NCBI GenBank assembly: GCA_040779345.1
Contig: JBFONU010000003.1
Coordinates: forward strand, 1 to 64,000
Source of the DNA: Thalassotalea_H sp040779345
GTDB taxonomy: Bacteria; Pseudomonadota; Gammaproteobacteria; Enterobacterales; Alteromonadaceae
Direction: 5' to 3'
Length of the DNA stretch: 64,000 nt
Under the pieces are notes generated by a model, which did not search any database, was not told the DNA's origin, and was given only the letters and a program-made list of their open reading frames with translations. This document shows positions 52,160 to 58,901 of the stretch, one piece after another; position 1 is the stretch's first letter; every line of letters begins with the position of its first letter. The position numbers and the translations under genes are program-made.

Positions 52160-54940
52160 ATGAATAAATTTTGTTTGCTAGCTGCTTCTCTCGTACTCTC
52201 AACGTTAGCCAATAAAGCTAACGGTCATACAGAGCATGATAAAGCACGATTTGTCGCTCCTAATGGCACTGATAAAGCACGATGTGATAACGTATTACGT
52301 CCTTGTAAAACGATTGCCTATGCGGTTAGTCAAGCGAACAAAGGCGATAAAGTACTCGTAGCCTCAGGTAGCTATCAAATTGAAAATGAAAATGACTTAT
52401 TTTATTTTAAAAGTGGTTTAGTCTCGATAAAAGCAGGTTTTAACCGCTTTGATCACTTTCAAAACCATAGCCCACAATCCAATATTGCTACACTTGTTGG
52501 CGTGCCTATGGCTATGCGTGATGAAATTGAGAAAATGGGATTTACTGTTGCTGTAGATGGCAAACATTCATTAAATAATCAGCGTATTAATAATAAGCAA
52601 CTTAAAAACAAGTTAGCTCGTTTTAATGAAATGAAAAACACTCACTCGGCACAAGAATGTATTAATAACTTAGCAAGTTCATTCGACTGTACAAACATTG
52701 ATTTACTCGGTCATATGCCTTTAAGTCAATTTTCTTCATCGCCAACTGATGCTAATGATATTTGGGGGCATGTAGATCTTAATACGGGCAACGAATTCGC
52801 AATTATTGGTTTAAACAATGGTGTTTCAGTTGTTAACATTAGTGACCCTGAAAACCCAGTTGAAGTAGGCACTATATCTGGAGTTGATAGTGTATGGCGG
52901 GATATAAAGGTTTATCAATATTTTGATCGTACCCTAAATTTATGGCGCGCTTATGCATATGCTACCGTAGACACCAGAAACCAGTATGTAACAGTGATAG
53001 ATTTAAATAATTTACCTAATTCTATTACACTAGCCGAAAACAACTTCTCTGTTGGCAATGCCCATAATGTTTATATTTCTAATATTGACCATACATTAAA
53101 CATCGCGCAAGCAGACGTTACCCCAAGTTTACAGCTGATCGGGTCAAATAAATCAGGCGGGGCATTTCATAGTTATTCACTGGCCAATCCAAATACTATT
53201 AAATTAACATCAAGCAATTCAGCAGGTGATGGCTATACCCATGACGGGGCTTCACTCATCATTAAAGATGATCGTAAAACCACAGACTGTGCCCAATCCC
53301 AAGGTAACTGTACTGTATTTATTGACTTTCAGGGGCGAGTTAGTTCATCTGAAACCGATGTCATAAAATTGTGGAATATATCTGAGCCAGCAAATAGCCA
53401 ATTACTCAGTGAAGTAACTTATACCGATATTTCTCAAGCTAATCAATATGTACATTCTGGCTGGGCAACCGAAGATAACATGTTCTTTTTTGCTCATGAT
53501 GAATTTGATGAGGGAAGATTAGGCATCAATACTACTGTTCGTATTTTTTCAATTGAAGATTTAAAAAATCCTCAACATATAAGCAGTTGGACAGGTAAAA
53601 CCCCCGCCATTGACCATAACGGTTTTGTTAGAGGAAATCGTTATTACATGTCGACTTACATGAATGGATTAACGGTGTTAGATATCAGCGATCCCGCAAA
53701 CCCTGTTGATATAGGAAATTTTGATACTTATACATCATCAAATAGTGCAAGTTATGATGGTGCGTGGGGAGTCTATCCATTTTTACCCTCAGGTAACATA
53801 ATAGTCAGTGATATTACTGGTGGTTTATTCATCTTAAAGGATAAAACCTTAAATTCTTCTCAGGGGAGCTTTTCTTTTAATCAGACTGCCGTCACAACTG
53901 AACAAGGAAATAACCTTCAAGTAGATATTTACCGTAACGAACCGGCTGACAATGCAACAACTGTGTCTGTTTCATACGAATTAATTCCAGGTAGTGCTAC
54001 TCAGCAAGAAGATTACACACCAGTCACAGGGACATTAACTTGGTCAGGAAGTGATAATACTAAAAAAACTCTTACAATCCCTATTGCTGAGCAAGCTGAT
54101 GCTCAAGAAAATAGAGAGAGCTTCTTTGTTCGATTATTCGACCCACGCAATGGTGCAACCTTAAGTGCCCCCTCTTACCTTTCCGTCAACATCAATGGTC
54201 AAGTTGACCAAGGCAAAGTAGGTTTTATCACCGATGAAATTTCAGTCCCTGAAAATCAAGCGACATTAACCATTGAAGTAGCCCGTGATGGAAGTACCGA
54301 GGGAGAAGTTTCAGTTAATTATTCTCTTCGTGAAATCAGTGCTGAGATTGGTAGTGATATTGAAGCATCGAATGGTACATTAACTTGGCAAGATGGTGAA
54401 AATGATAACAAAACAATAGCGCTGACAATTATCAATGATGGTGATGAAGAAAGCACAGAAACTATAGAGTTAGTATTAGACTCGACTAATGAGAATTTGT
54501 TAGGTTCAAATAAAACAATTTTAATCTCATTGCTCGATGACGAACTCAATGCCGCACCTACTGCAACCTTAGGTGAAGCGATTGAAGTAAATACAGGGCA
54601 ATCAGTCTCGCTTACGGCAACGGCTACCGACCCCGAAAACGATGAGATGACTTATTTGTGGGAACAAACCTCAGGCGAAACAGTATCACTTAGCGACGCT
54701 GATAGCTTAGCCGTTTCATTTACGGCACCAAATGCTGCAGGGTCACTGAGCTTTAATTTTACCGCAACCGACTCTAGAGGCGCTTCATCTGCTCCAGCCA
54801 GTATTTCAATCACCATCGTTGCACCAACAGAAGTGATCACCGTTACACCTGAAAAAAGTAGTGGCGGCGGTAGTAGCTCATGGTTGACACTACTTGCATT
54901 AAGTCTACTTTTCACCAGAAAAAAACAAAGTAATACTTAA
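52160..54940 (+). CDS. Choice-of-anchor-B/LVIVD-type surface protein with Calx-beta modules and GlyGly-CTERM anchor
   Basis: A signal peptide (about 22 residues) is followed by a 926-residue secreted protein. Residues about 175-570 carry LVIVD-type beta-propeller phrases (NGVSVVNISDPENPVEVGTI and GLTVLDISDPANPVDIGNF) typical of the choice-of-anchor-B family. Two Calx-beta-like modules (SVSYELIPGSATQQEDYTPVTG, VSVNYSLREISAEIG) and a PKD/Ig-like module (TATATDPENDEMTYLWEQTSG) follow. The end, SSGGGSSSWLTLLALSLLF plus a basic tail, is a GlyGly-CTERM sorting signal for rhombosortase and type II secretion. It is divergent from mbnP-mbnH across a 179-bp spacer, so joint regulation is possible. It may be an extracellular partner of that pair. 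Confidence 0.78.
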   Translation: MNKFCLLAASLVLSTLANKANGHTEHDKARFVAPNGTDKARCDNVLRPCKTIAYAVSQANKGDKVLVASGSYQIENENDLFYFKSGLVSIKAGFNRFDHFQNHSPQSNIATLVGVPMAMRDEIEKMGFTVAVDGKHSLNNQRINNKQLKNKLARFNEMKNTHSAQECINNLASSFDCTNIDLLGHMPLSQFSSSPTDANDIWGHVDLNTGNEFAIIGLNNGVSVVNISDPENPVEVGTISGVDSVWRDIKVYQYFDRTLNLWRAYAYATVDTRNQYVTVIDLNNLPNSITLAENNFSVGNAHNVYISNIDHTLNIAQADVTPSLQLIGSNKSGGAFHSYSLANPNTIKLTSSNSAGDGYTHDGASLIIKDDRKTTDCAQSQGNCTVFIDFQGRVSSSETDVIKLWNISEPANSQLLSEVTYTDISQANQYVHSGWATEDNMFFFAHDEFDEGRLGINTTVRIFSIEDLKNPQHISSWTGKTPAIDHNGFVRGNRYYMSTYMNGLTVLDISDPANPVDIGNFDTYTSSNSASYDGAWGVYPFLPSGNIIVSDITGGLFILKDKTLNSSQGSFSFNQTAVTTEQGNNLQVDIYRNEPADNATTVSVSYELIPGSATQQEDYTPVTGTLTWSGSDNTKKTLTIPIAEQADAQENRESFFVRLFDPRNGATLSAPSYLSVNINGQVDQGKVGFITDEISVPENQATLTIEVARDGSTEGEVSVNYSLREISAEIGSDIEASNGTLTWQDGENDNKTIALTIINDGDEESTETIELVLDSTNENLLGSNKTILISLLDDELNAAPTATLGEAIEVNTGQSVSLTATATDPENDEMTYLWEQTSGETVSLSDADSLAVSFTAPNAAGSLSFNFTATDSRGASSAPASISITIVAPTEVITVTPEKSSGGGSSSWLTLLALSLLFTRKKQSNT

Positions 54941-54965
54941 GTTTTAGAGGAATAAAATAAGATAT

Positions 54966-55005
54966 GTTAAACAATTAGCCAGCTTCTCACGGCTAATTGT
55001 TTAAC
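54966..55005. terminator. Terminator-like hairpin
   Basis: A 15-bp perfect stem, GTTAAACAATTAGCC with its complement, surrounds a 10-nt loop at 54966-55005. It follows the choice-of-anchor-B gene by 25 bp. No clear T-run follows, so termination may be weak or rely on other factors. Confidence 0.6.
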
Positions 55006-55051
55006 AATTAAGCTAACAGCATTAAATTTCACATTTTTTAAAAATGTGATG

Positions 55052-55080
55052 GTGACAACAAAATAAAAAATGCTTATACT
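55052..55080 (+). promoter_or_regulatory. Sigma-70 promoter for tRNA-Ile2
   Basis: GTGACA (55052-55057) and TATACT (55075-55080) are spaced by exactly 17 bp and are followed by a GC-rich discriminator, GCACGCCG, typical of stable-RNA promoters. An AT-rich inverted repeat (ACATTTTTTAAAAATGT) just upstream could act as an UP element. Confidence 0.68.
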
Positions 55081-55125
55081 GCACGCCGTTTTACAAATCC
55101 TTTTGTATTACATATCACATTAGAT

Positions 55126-55202
55126 GGCCCCTTAGCTCAGTTGGTTAGAGCATCCGACTCATAATCGGCAGGTCCCCTGTTCAAGTCAGGGAGGGGCCAC
55201 CA
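55126..55202 (+). tRNA. tRNA-Ile2 (CAU anticodon, lysidine-modified)
   Basis: The 77-nt cloverleaf has acceptor GGCCCCT/AGGGGCC plus A and an encoded CCA. The anticodon loop is CTCATAA, so the anticodon is CAT. The body follows the Escherichia coli ileX/ileY tRNA (GGCCCCTTAGCTCAG) rather than elongator tRNA-Met (GGCTACGTAGCTCAG). TilS should convert the wobble C to lysidine so that it reads AUA. It stands alone behind its own promoter. Confidence 0.9.
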
Positions 55203-55733
55203 CTTTTCTTAGTCATTTCAGCCTAATTAACCTTTAACCTAATACAATGTTTGTAATATATGTTTAGCTTATATATCACCTATCTTAGTTTTAAGTAACA
55301 TTACTTCACATCATGAACTTTGTTAATGCGATATAGCCAACAGCTCCTCCAGTAAATTTACTTAAGAAAATATAAAACGAGTATTAAGATAAAGAATATT
55401 AGAATAGTTACCTTCTGTGAAATTTAATTTTAGTAGCCCCAATTTGCATTCGTCTTTATTGCTTTCTTATATGGCTTTGCATTAATGTACGTTATTAAAG
55501 CAATTTAGAAGTACCTTTACTTCGTCGACAGGCAAAAAATCGGCAGCACAATTCAACATAAAAGTTCAACATAAAAGTTCAACATAAAAGTTCAACTTCC
55601 CTCGTCAGCTAATGCTTGTAAAAGTTTGCTAGATAAAAATATAAATACCCCCTATTGTGATCCAAATATTGACAAATTCAGTATTAAGTAGATATTTAGT
55701 ATTTAAGCATTATTTATAAGGTGTCTTTACCTC
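55203..55733. other. Intergenic region with tandem repeat, tRNA-Ile2 to PAS-MCP gene
   Basis: This 531-bp AT-rich spacer holds no supported gene. Its only clear structure is the 13-bp tandem repeat at 55552-55596. The AAGGTG ribosome site of the PAS-MCP gene lies at its end. Confidence 0.5.
55552..55596. repeat. 13-bp tandem repeat, 3.5 copies
   Basis: The unit TTCAACATAAAAG is repeated exactly at 55552, 55565 and 55578, with a partial TTCAAC at 55591. All full copies are identical, which suggests recent expansion by slippage. It lies about 140-180 bp upstream of the PAS-MCP gene. Confidence 0.9.
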
Positions 55734-57335
55734 ATGTGGTTTAACCTCAAAATTAGTCAAAAAAAATTAGCAGAACAGATAGTGTTTACTCACCAATCCG
55801 CTGCTGTAGTCATCGATAATGCTAAAAATATTATTACTGCAAATCATGAGTTTAACCAATTATCTCAACAACTAGGTTATGCTCAACCTGAACAGGCGTT
55901 TAGTGCACTAGCAAATGATTTTGACAAAGCCAGTGGGATTATCAAGTGTAATAATGAGGTTCACCTTACTCGACATATTGTGCCACTTACCCATAAAGGT
56001 TTAGCGTCTTGCGCTCTTTACCTGTTTGATAAGACGTCTGCCCCCGAAATCAGTGATAAAAATTGGCGGGTACTATTCTCTTTAAGCGAGGATGCTTACG
56101 CTGTTTTTGATGAAGATAACACGTTAATAACTGCAAATTTAGACGCGATTAATACTGACAATATTTACTTAGACCCACATGACCCTGAACTGTTAGACAT
56201 AATACAAAGCGCGTTAAGTCATAAATCTCACCAGCTTTGTTTATCTGAGCAAGACGGTATTTTTTACCAAGTGAATAAGTCTCAACTCGATTCAGAAACC
56301 GGTAAATTAACGGCATTTGTATTGGTCAAACAAATTGTAAATACTGATTTTAAACAGTTTGAAATGCTATCAGCCGTAGTTAGTAACACGAGTACCAGTG
56401 TTTTAATTACAGACCGAAATGGTCTAGTAGAGTATGTAAACCCTGGTTTTGAAGCGCTAACAGGGTACACACTTGAAGAAGTGAAAGGTAAAAAACCCGG
56501 CGCTTTATTGCAGCGTGAACAAACCGATAAAGAAACGGTTAAACGCATATCGCAAAAACTTAAAGAAAAACAACCATTTTATGAAGAGATACTCAATTTC
56601 GATAGAAATGGCGTGCCATACTGGATTGTGTTGTCTGTAAACCCTATTTTTAACGAAAGAGGCGAACATACCGGCTTCGTAGGAGTTAGCTCGGATGTGC
56701 GTGATATAAAAAGACAGGTATTAGAACAAATTAACCAAAGAGATGCCATTAGTAGCCACTCTGCTGTGCTAGAGTTCAGCCATAATGGTCAGTTTATTTC
56801 AGCGAATGATTATACCAAAGAGCAATTAAACCTGAGTGACGAGAAGCAGTTACAATCAGTAATGGGCAATTTAAAAGACCATTTAGATAAGTCAGGCGTT
56901 GACATGATTGAAAACGGACAACCTGCCGCAGTCATGATGACGTTAAATCATCAAGGTAATGAAGTGATACTTGATTGCATCATTTCGGCTATCACCAACT
57001 TAAAAGGTGATATTTCAAAATATATTGTCTTTGGAAGTAATGTCTCTTCACGTAACAAAGTGGTCACAGAGACTCATCAAGCAATGTCTACAGTTTTGAG
57101 TAAAATTCAAACCACAGTAACAACGATTAATGCCGTTGCCGACCAAACCAACTTACTTGCCCTTAATGCCGCTATTGAAGCAGCTAGAGCCGGTGAAGCC
57201 GGCAGAGGCTTTGCCGTTGTAGCTGATGAAGTGCGCAGCCTTGCTAAAACATCAAATGAAGCCGCTGTTCAAATTGGCCTACTAATTAAAGAAACCCAAT
57301 CTCATGTTGATGAATTAGCGTCATTTTTAAGGTAG
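55734..57335 (+). CDS. Soluble PAS-domain methyl-accepting chemotaxis protein
   Basis: The 533-residue protein has no membrane helix. Residues 1-200 look like weak PAS-like modules (SAAVVIDNAKNIITANHEFNQ is the first). A clear PAS plus PAC unit covers about 205-325 (STSVLITDRNGLVEYVNPGFEALTGYTLEEVKGK and TGFVGVSSDVRDIK). The MCP signalling tip AIEAARAGEAGRGFAVVADEVRSLA is near residue 485. It ends only about 30 residues later, so it is a short-signal-domain type without a long methylation helix. Such proteins usually sense redox or small ligands in the cytosol. The IS element lies 66 bp beyond its stop but does not interrupt it. No chemotaxis gene is adjacent. Confidence 0.85.
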   Translation: MWFNLKISQKKLAEQIVFTHQSAAVVIDNAKNIITANHEFNQLSQQLGYAQPEQAFSALANDFDKASGIIKCNNEVHLTRHIVPLTHKGLASCALYLFDKTSAPEISDKNWRVLFSLSEDAYAVFDEDNTLITANLDAINTDNIYLDPHDPELLDIIQSALSHKSHQLCLSEQDGIFYQVNKSQLDSETGKLTAFVLVKQIVNTDFKQFEMLSAVVSNTSTSVLITDRNGLVEYVNPGFEALTGYTLEEVKGKKPGALLQREQTDKETVKRISQKLKEKQPFYEEILNFDRNGVPYWIVLSVNPIFNERGEHTGFVGVSSDVRDIKRQVLEQINQRDAISSHSAVLEFSHNGQFISANDYTKEQLNLSDEKQLQSVMGNLKDHLDKSGVDMIENGQPAAVMMTLNHQGNEVILDCIISAITNLKGDISKYIVFGSNVSSRNKVVTETHQAMSTVLSKIQTTVTTINAVADQTNLLALNAAIEAARAGEAGRGFAVVADEVRSLAKTSNEAAVQIGLLIKETQSHVDELASFLR

Positions 57336-57401
57336 TCAATAGTAGACTCGAGGCTTCTAACGCTTGTTTAATAATGAACAAAAACAATGCGACATTTGTT
57401 C

Positions 57402-57433
57402 TGTTCTGGTCAAGCAGCATAAGACACATTTAT
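57402..57433. repeat. Left inverted repeat of the IS3 element
   Basis: The 32 bp starting TGTTCTGGTC match the right end with about 70% identity, including the shared blocks TCTGGT, GCATA and GACAC. The orfB stop codon lies within it, as is usual for IS3 elements. Confidence 0.8.
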
Positions 57434-58312
57434 TGTGGACTGTTCAAACTCAATTGGAGAGCAGTCACCATTTGATGTATGCAGCCTGATCTGATTGTAA
57501 TATTTGATATAAGCCTCATCATCTTCTTTCATACCATTTCGTGTTAAATGATAAATATTTAACAGCCATTCATTTTTCAAACTACCGAAGAACCGTTCAA
57601 CAACCGCATTATCCCAACATGCACCACGGCCACTCATTGAGGCAATAATATTGTTATTCTTTAGCTGCTGTTGAAAGCGATGACTCGTATACTGTGATCC
57701 TCTATCACTGTGAAATATTAGCTCTTCAGTCGGTTGCCTAAGGTTTAATGCCATTTGCATCGCTCGTTCAACTAAAACAACTGTCATACGTTTATGAATT
57801 GATCAGCCAATGATGCGAAGGGAATATAAATCCATCACAATAGCCAAGTACATCCAGCCTTGACCCGTGCGAAGATATGTCACATCACCAGCCCAAATCT
57901 GATTGGCTTGGTTGGGGTTAAACTGCTGATCAACAATGTTATCTGCAACACTGTGATTGTACTTACGCATCGTTGTTACTTTATAAGCAATACGTTGCTT
58001 GACCTTCAAATCAAGTTTATTCATCAACCGAGTTACCTTGTCACGACCAACCTCAAAGCCTTCTTTACGCAGGTTTTTCATTAACTGCCGTGAGCCTAAA
58101 CTTTGACGACTTTCTTTAAATAAAGCTTTCGTGCGTCGGTATAACATTAGCTCTGATTCACTGATAACTTTCGCGGGACGATTTCGCCAAGCATAATAAC
58201 CACTTCGACTGACGTTCATTACTTCGCACTGCTTTTTGACAGGAAAAATGCCTTCGTTCTGTTTAATAAAGTTAAACTTTACTTCATTTCTCTTGCGAAG
58301 AAGGCCTTTTTT
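57410..58312 (-). pseudogene. IS3 transposase orfB with an in-frame TGA
   Basis: The reading frame entered by -1 frameshift at 58312 is open from there and shows a VSRSGYYAW start region, KATMRKYNHS-like spacer and the rve integrase core. The DDE residues are visible: the first Asp in WAGDVTYLRTGQGW, the second in FHSDRGSQYTS and the Glu in ERFFGSLKNEW. A TGA at 57805-57803 replaces the Trp of the expected motif RxIxGW. The same frame continues unbroken after it, so one base change accounts for the break. Without readthrough, the integrase is cut between its first and second catalytic residues and should be inactive. Confidence 0.9.
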
Positions 58313-58569
58313 AATATTTCTTTTTCCATACGCAGTTGTTTGTTTTCTTTACGAAGTTTCATCAACTCACTACGCTCATCACCTGCTAAAACTGAACCAG
58401 ATTGCTTATCTTCGAATTGCTGTTTCCAACCATAAAGTAAGTTAGCTCTGATCCCTAAAGACTGTGCTTCTTCTGGTACGGTATAGCCTTGGTCGTTAAC
58501 TAAAGCGACTGCTTCTTCTTTAAAAGCTTTAGAATAAGTTTTATATTGTCGTTTTTGATTCATAAACAC
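58279..58569 (-). CDS. IS3 transposase orfA
   Basis: The 96-residue protein has the N-terminal helix-turn-helix of IS3 OrfA: KTYSKAFKEEAVALVNDQGYTVPEEAQSLGI then LLYGWKQQFE. A Leu-zipper-like C-terminal helix (LRKENKQLRMEKEILKKAFF) follows. It contains the A-AAA-AAG frameshift site. OrfA binds the IS ends. Alone it would only repress or bind without transposing. Confidence 0.93.
   Translation of the reverse strand: MFMNQKRQYKTYSKAFKEEAVALVNDQGYTVPEEAQSLGIRANLLYGWKQQFEDKQSGSVLAGDERSELMKLRKENKQLRMEKEILKKAFFAREMK
58306..58312 (-). promoter_or_regulatory. Programmed -1 frameshift site of the IS3 element
   Basis: The minus strand reads A-AAA-AAG in the orfA frame. A slip by -1 enters the orfB frame, which is open from this point. 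This is the standard IS3 slippery heptamer. Confidence 0.82.
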
Positions 58570-58595
58570 CTCAAATAATTAGGATATTATCCTTT

Positions 58596-58627
58596 ATCAA
58601 AGTGTCCTATGCCATTAAACCAGATCA
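58596..58627. repeat. Right inverted repeat of the IS3 element
   Basis: On the minus strand it reads TGATCTGGTTTAATGGCATA and then GGACAC. It pairs with the left end imperfectly and lies just before the orfA promoter. Confidence 0.8.
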
Positions 58628-58901
58628 GTCATACCGTATGTCACCTTTGTGTACATAATTTATTAGATTTATGTACTGAATTATTGCCAAGCATAAATTT
58701 TTTCTCATTTAAAGAGCGATAATATCGAATAAAAACACGAGATATCAATAAATTAGCAACCTGCATTACTTACTTACAACTTCTTTTTGTACTAAAGTTG
58801 AATATTTTCAATAACAGGGATAATATTTTTACATCTTATTAACAAATGGATTTTATCCTATTTGTTAGCACTCTCTCTTATTTAAAGCTCTAGGAGCCAC
58901 T
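58628..58901. other. Spacer between IS element and M16 peptidase gene
   Basis: No gene is visible. The DNA is AT-rich and presumably carries the promoter of the peptidase gene, whose ribosome site AGGAG lies at the end. Confidence 0.4.

Larger units (their letters stand above)
57402..58627 (-). mobile_element. IS3-family insertion sequence, transposase broken
   Basis: The 1226-bp element has imperfect inverted ends of about 32 bp. Left reads TGTTCTGGTCAAGCAGCATA and right, on the other strand, TGATCTGGTTTAATGGCATA, with further matches in a GACAC block. It carries orfA and a -1-frame orfB. A canonical A-AAA-AAG slippery site lies at 58306-58312, in phase with orfA, so the usual OrfAB fusion could be made. 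An in-frame TGA interrupts orfB. The flanking triplets are TTC and GTC, so no exact target duplication is seen. It is probably a non-autonomous, ageing copy. Confidence 0.92.

Noticed and set aside
57399..58630. 3-bp target duplication of the IS3 element
   Set aside because: The flanks are TTC on the left and GTC on the right. They are similar but not identical, so a duplication cannot be claimed.
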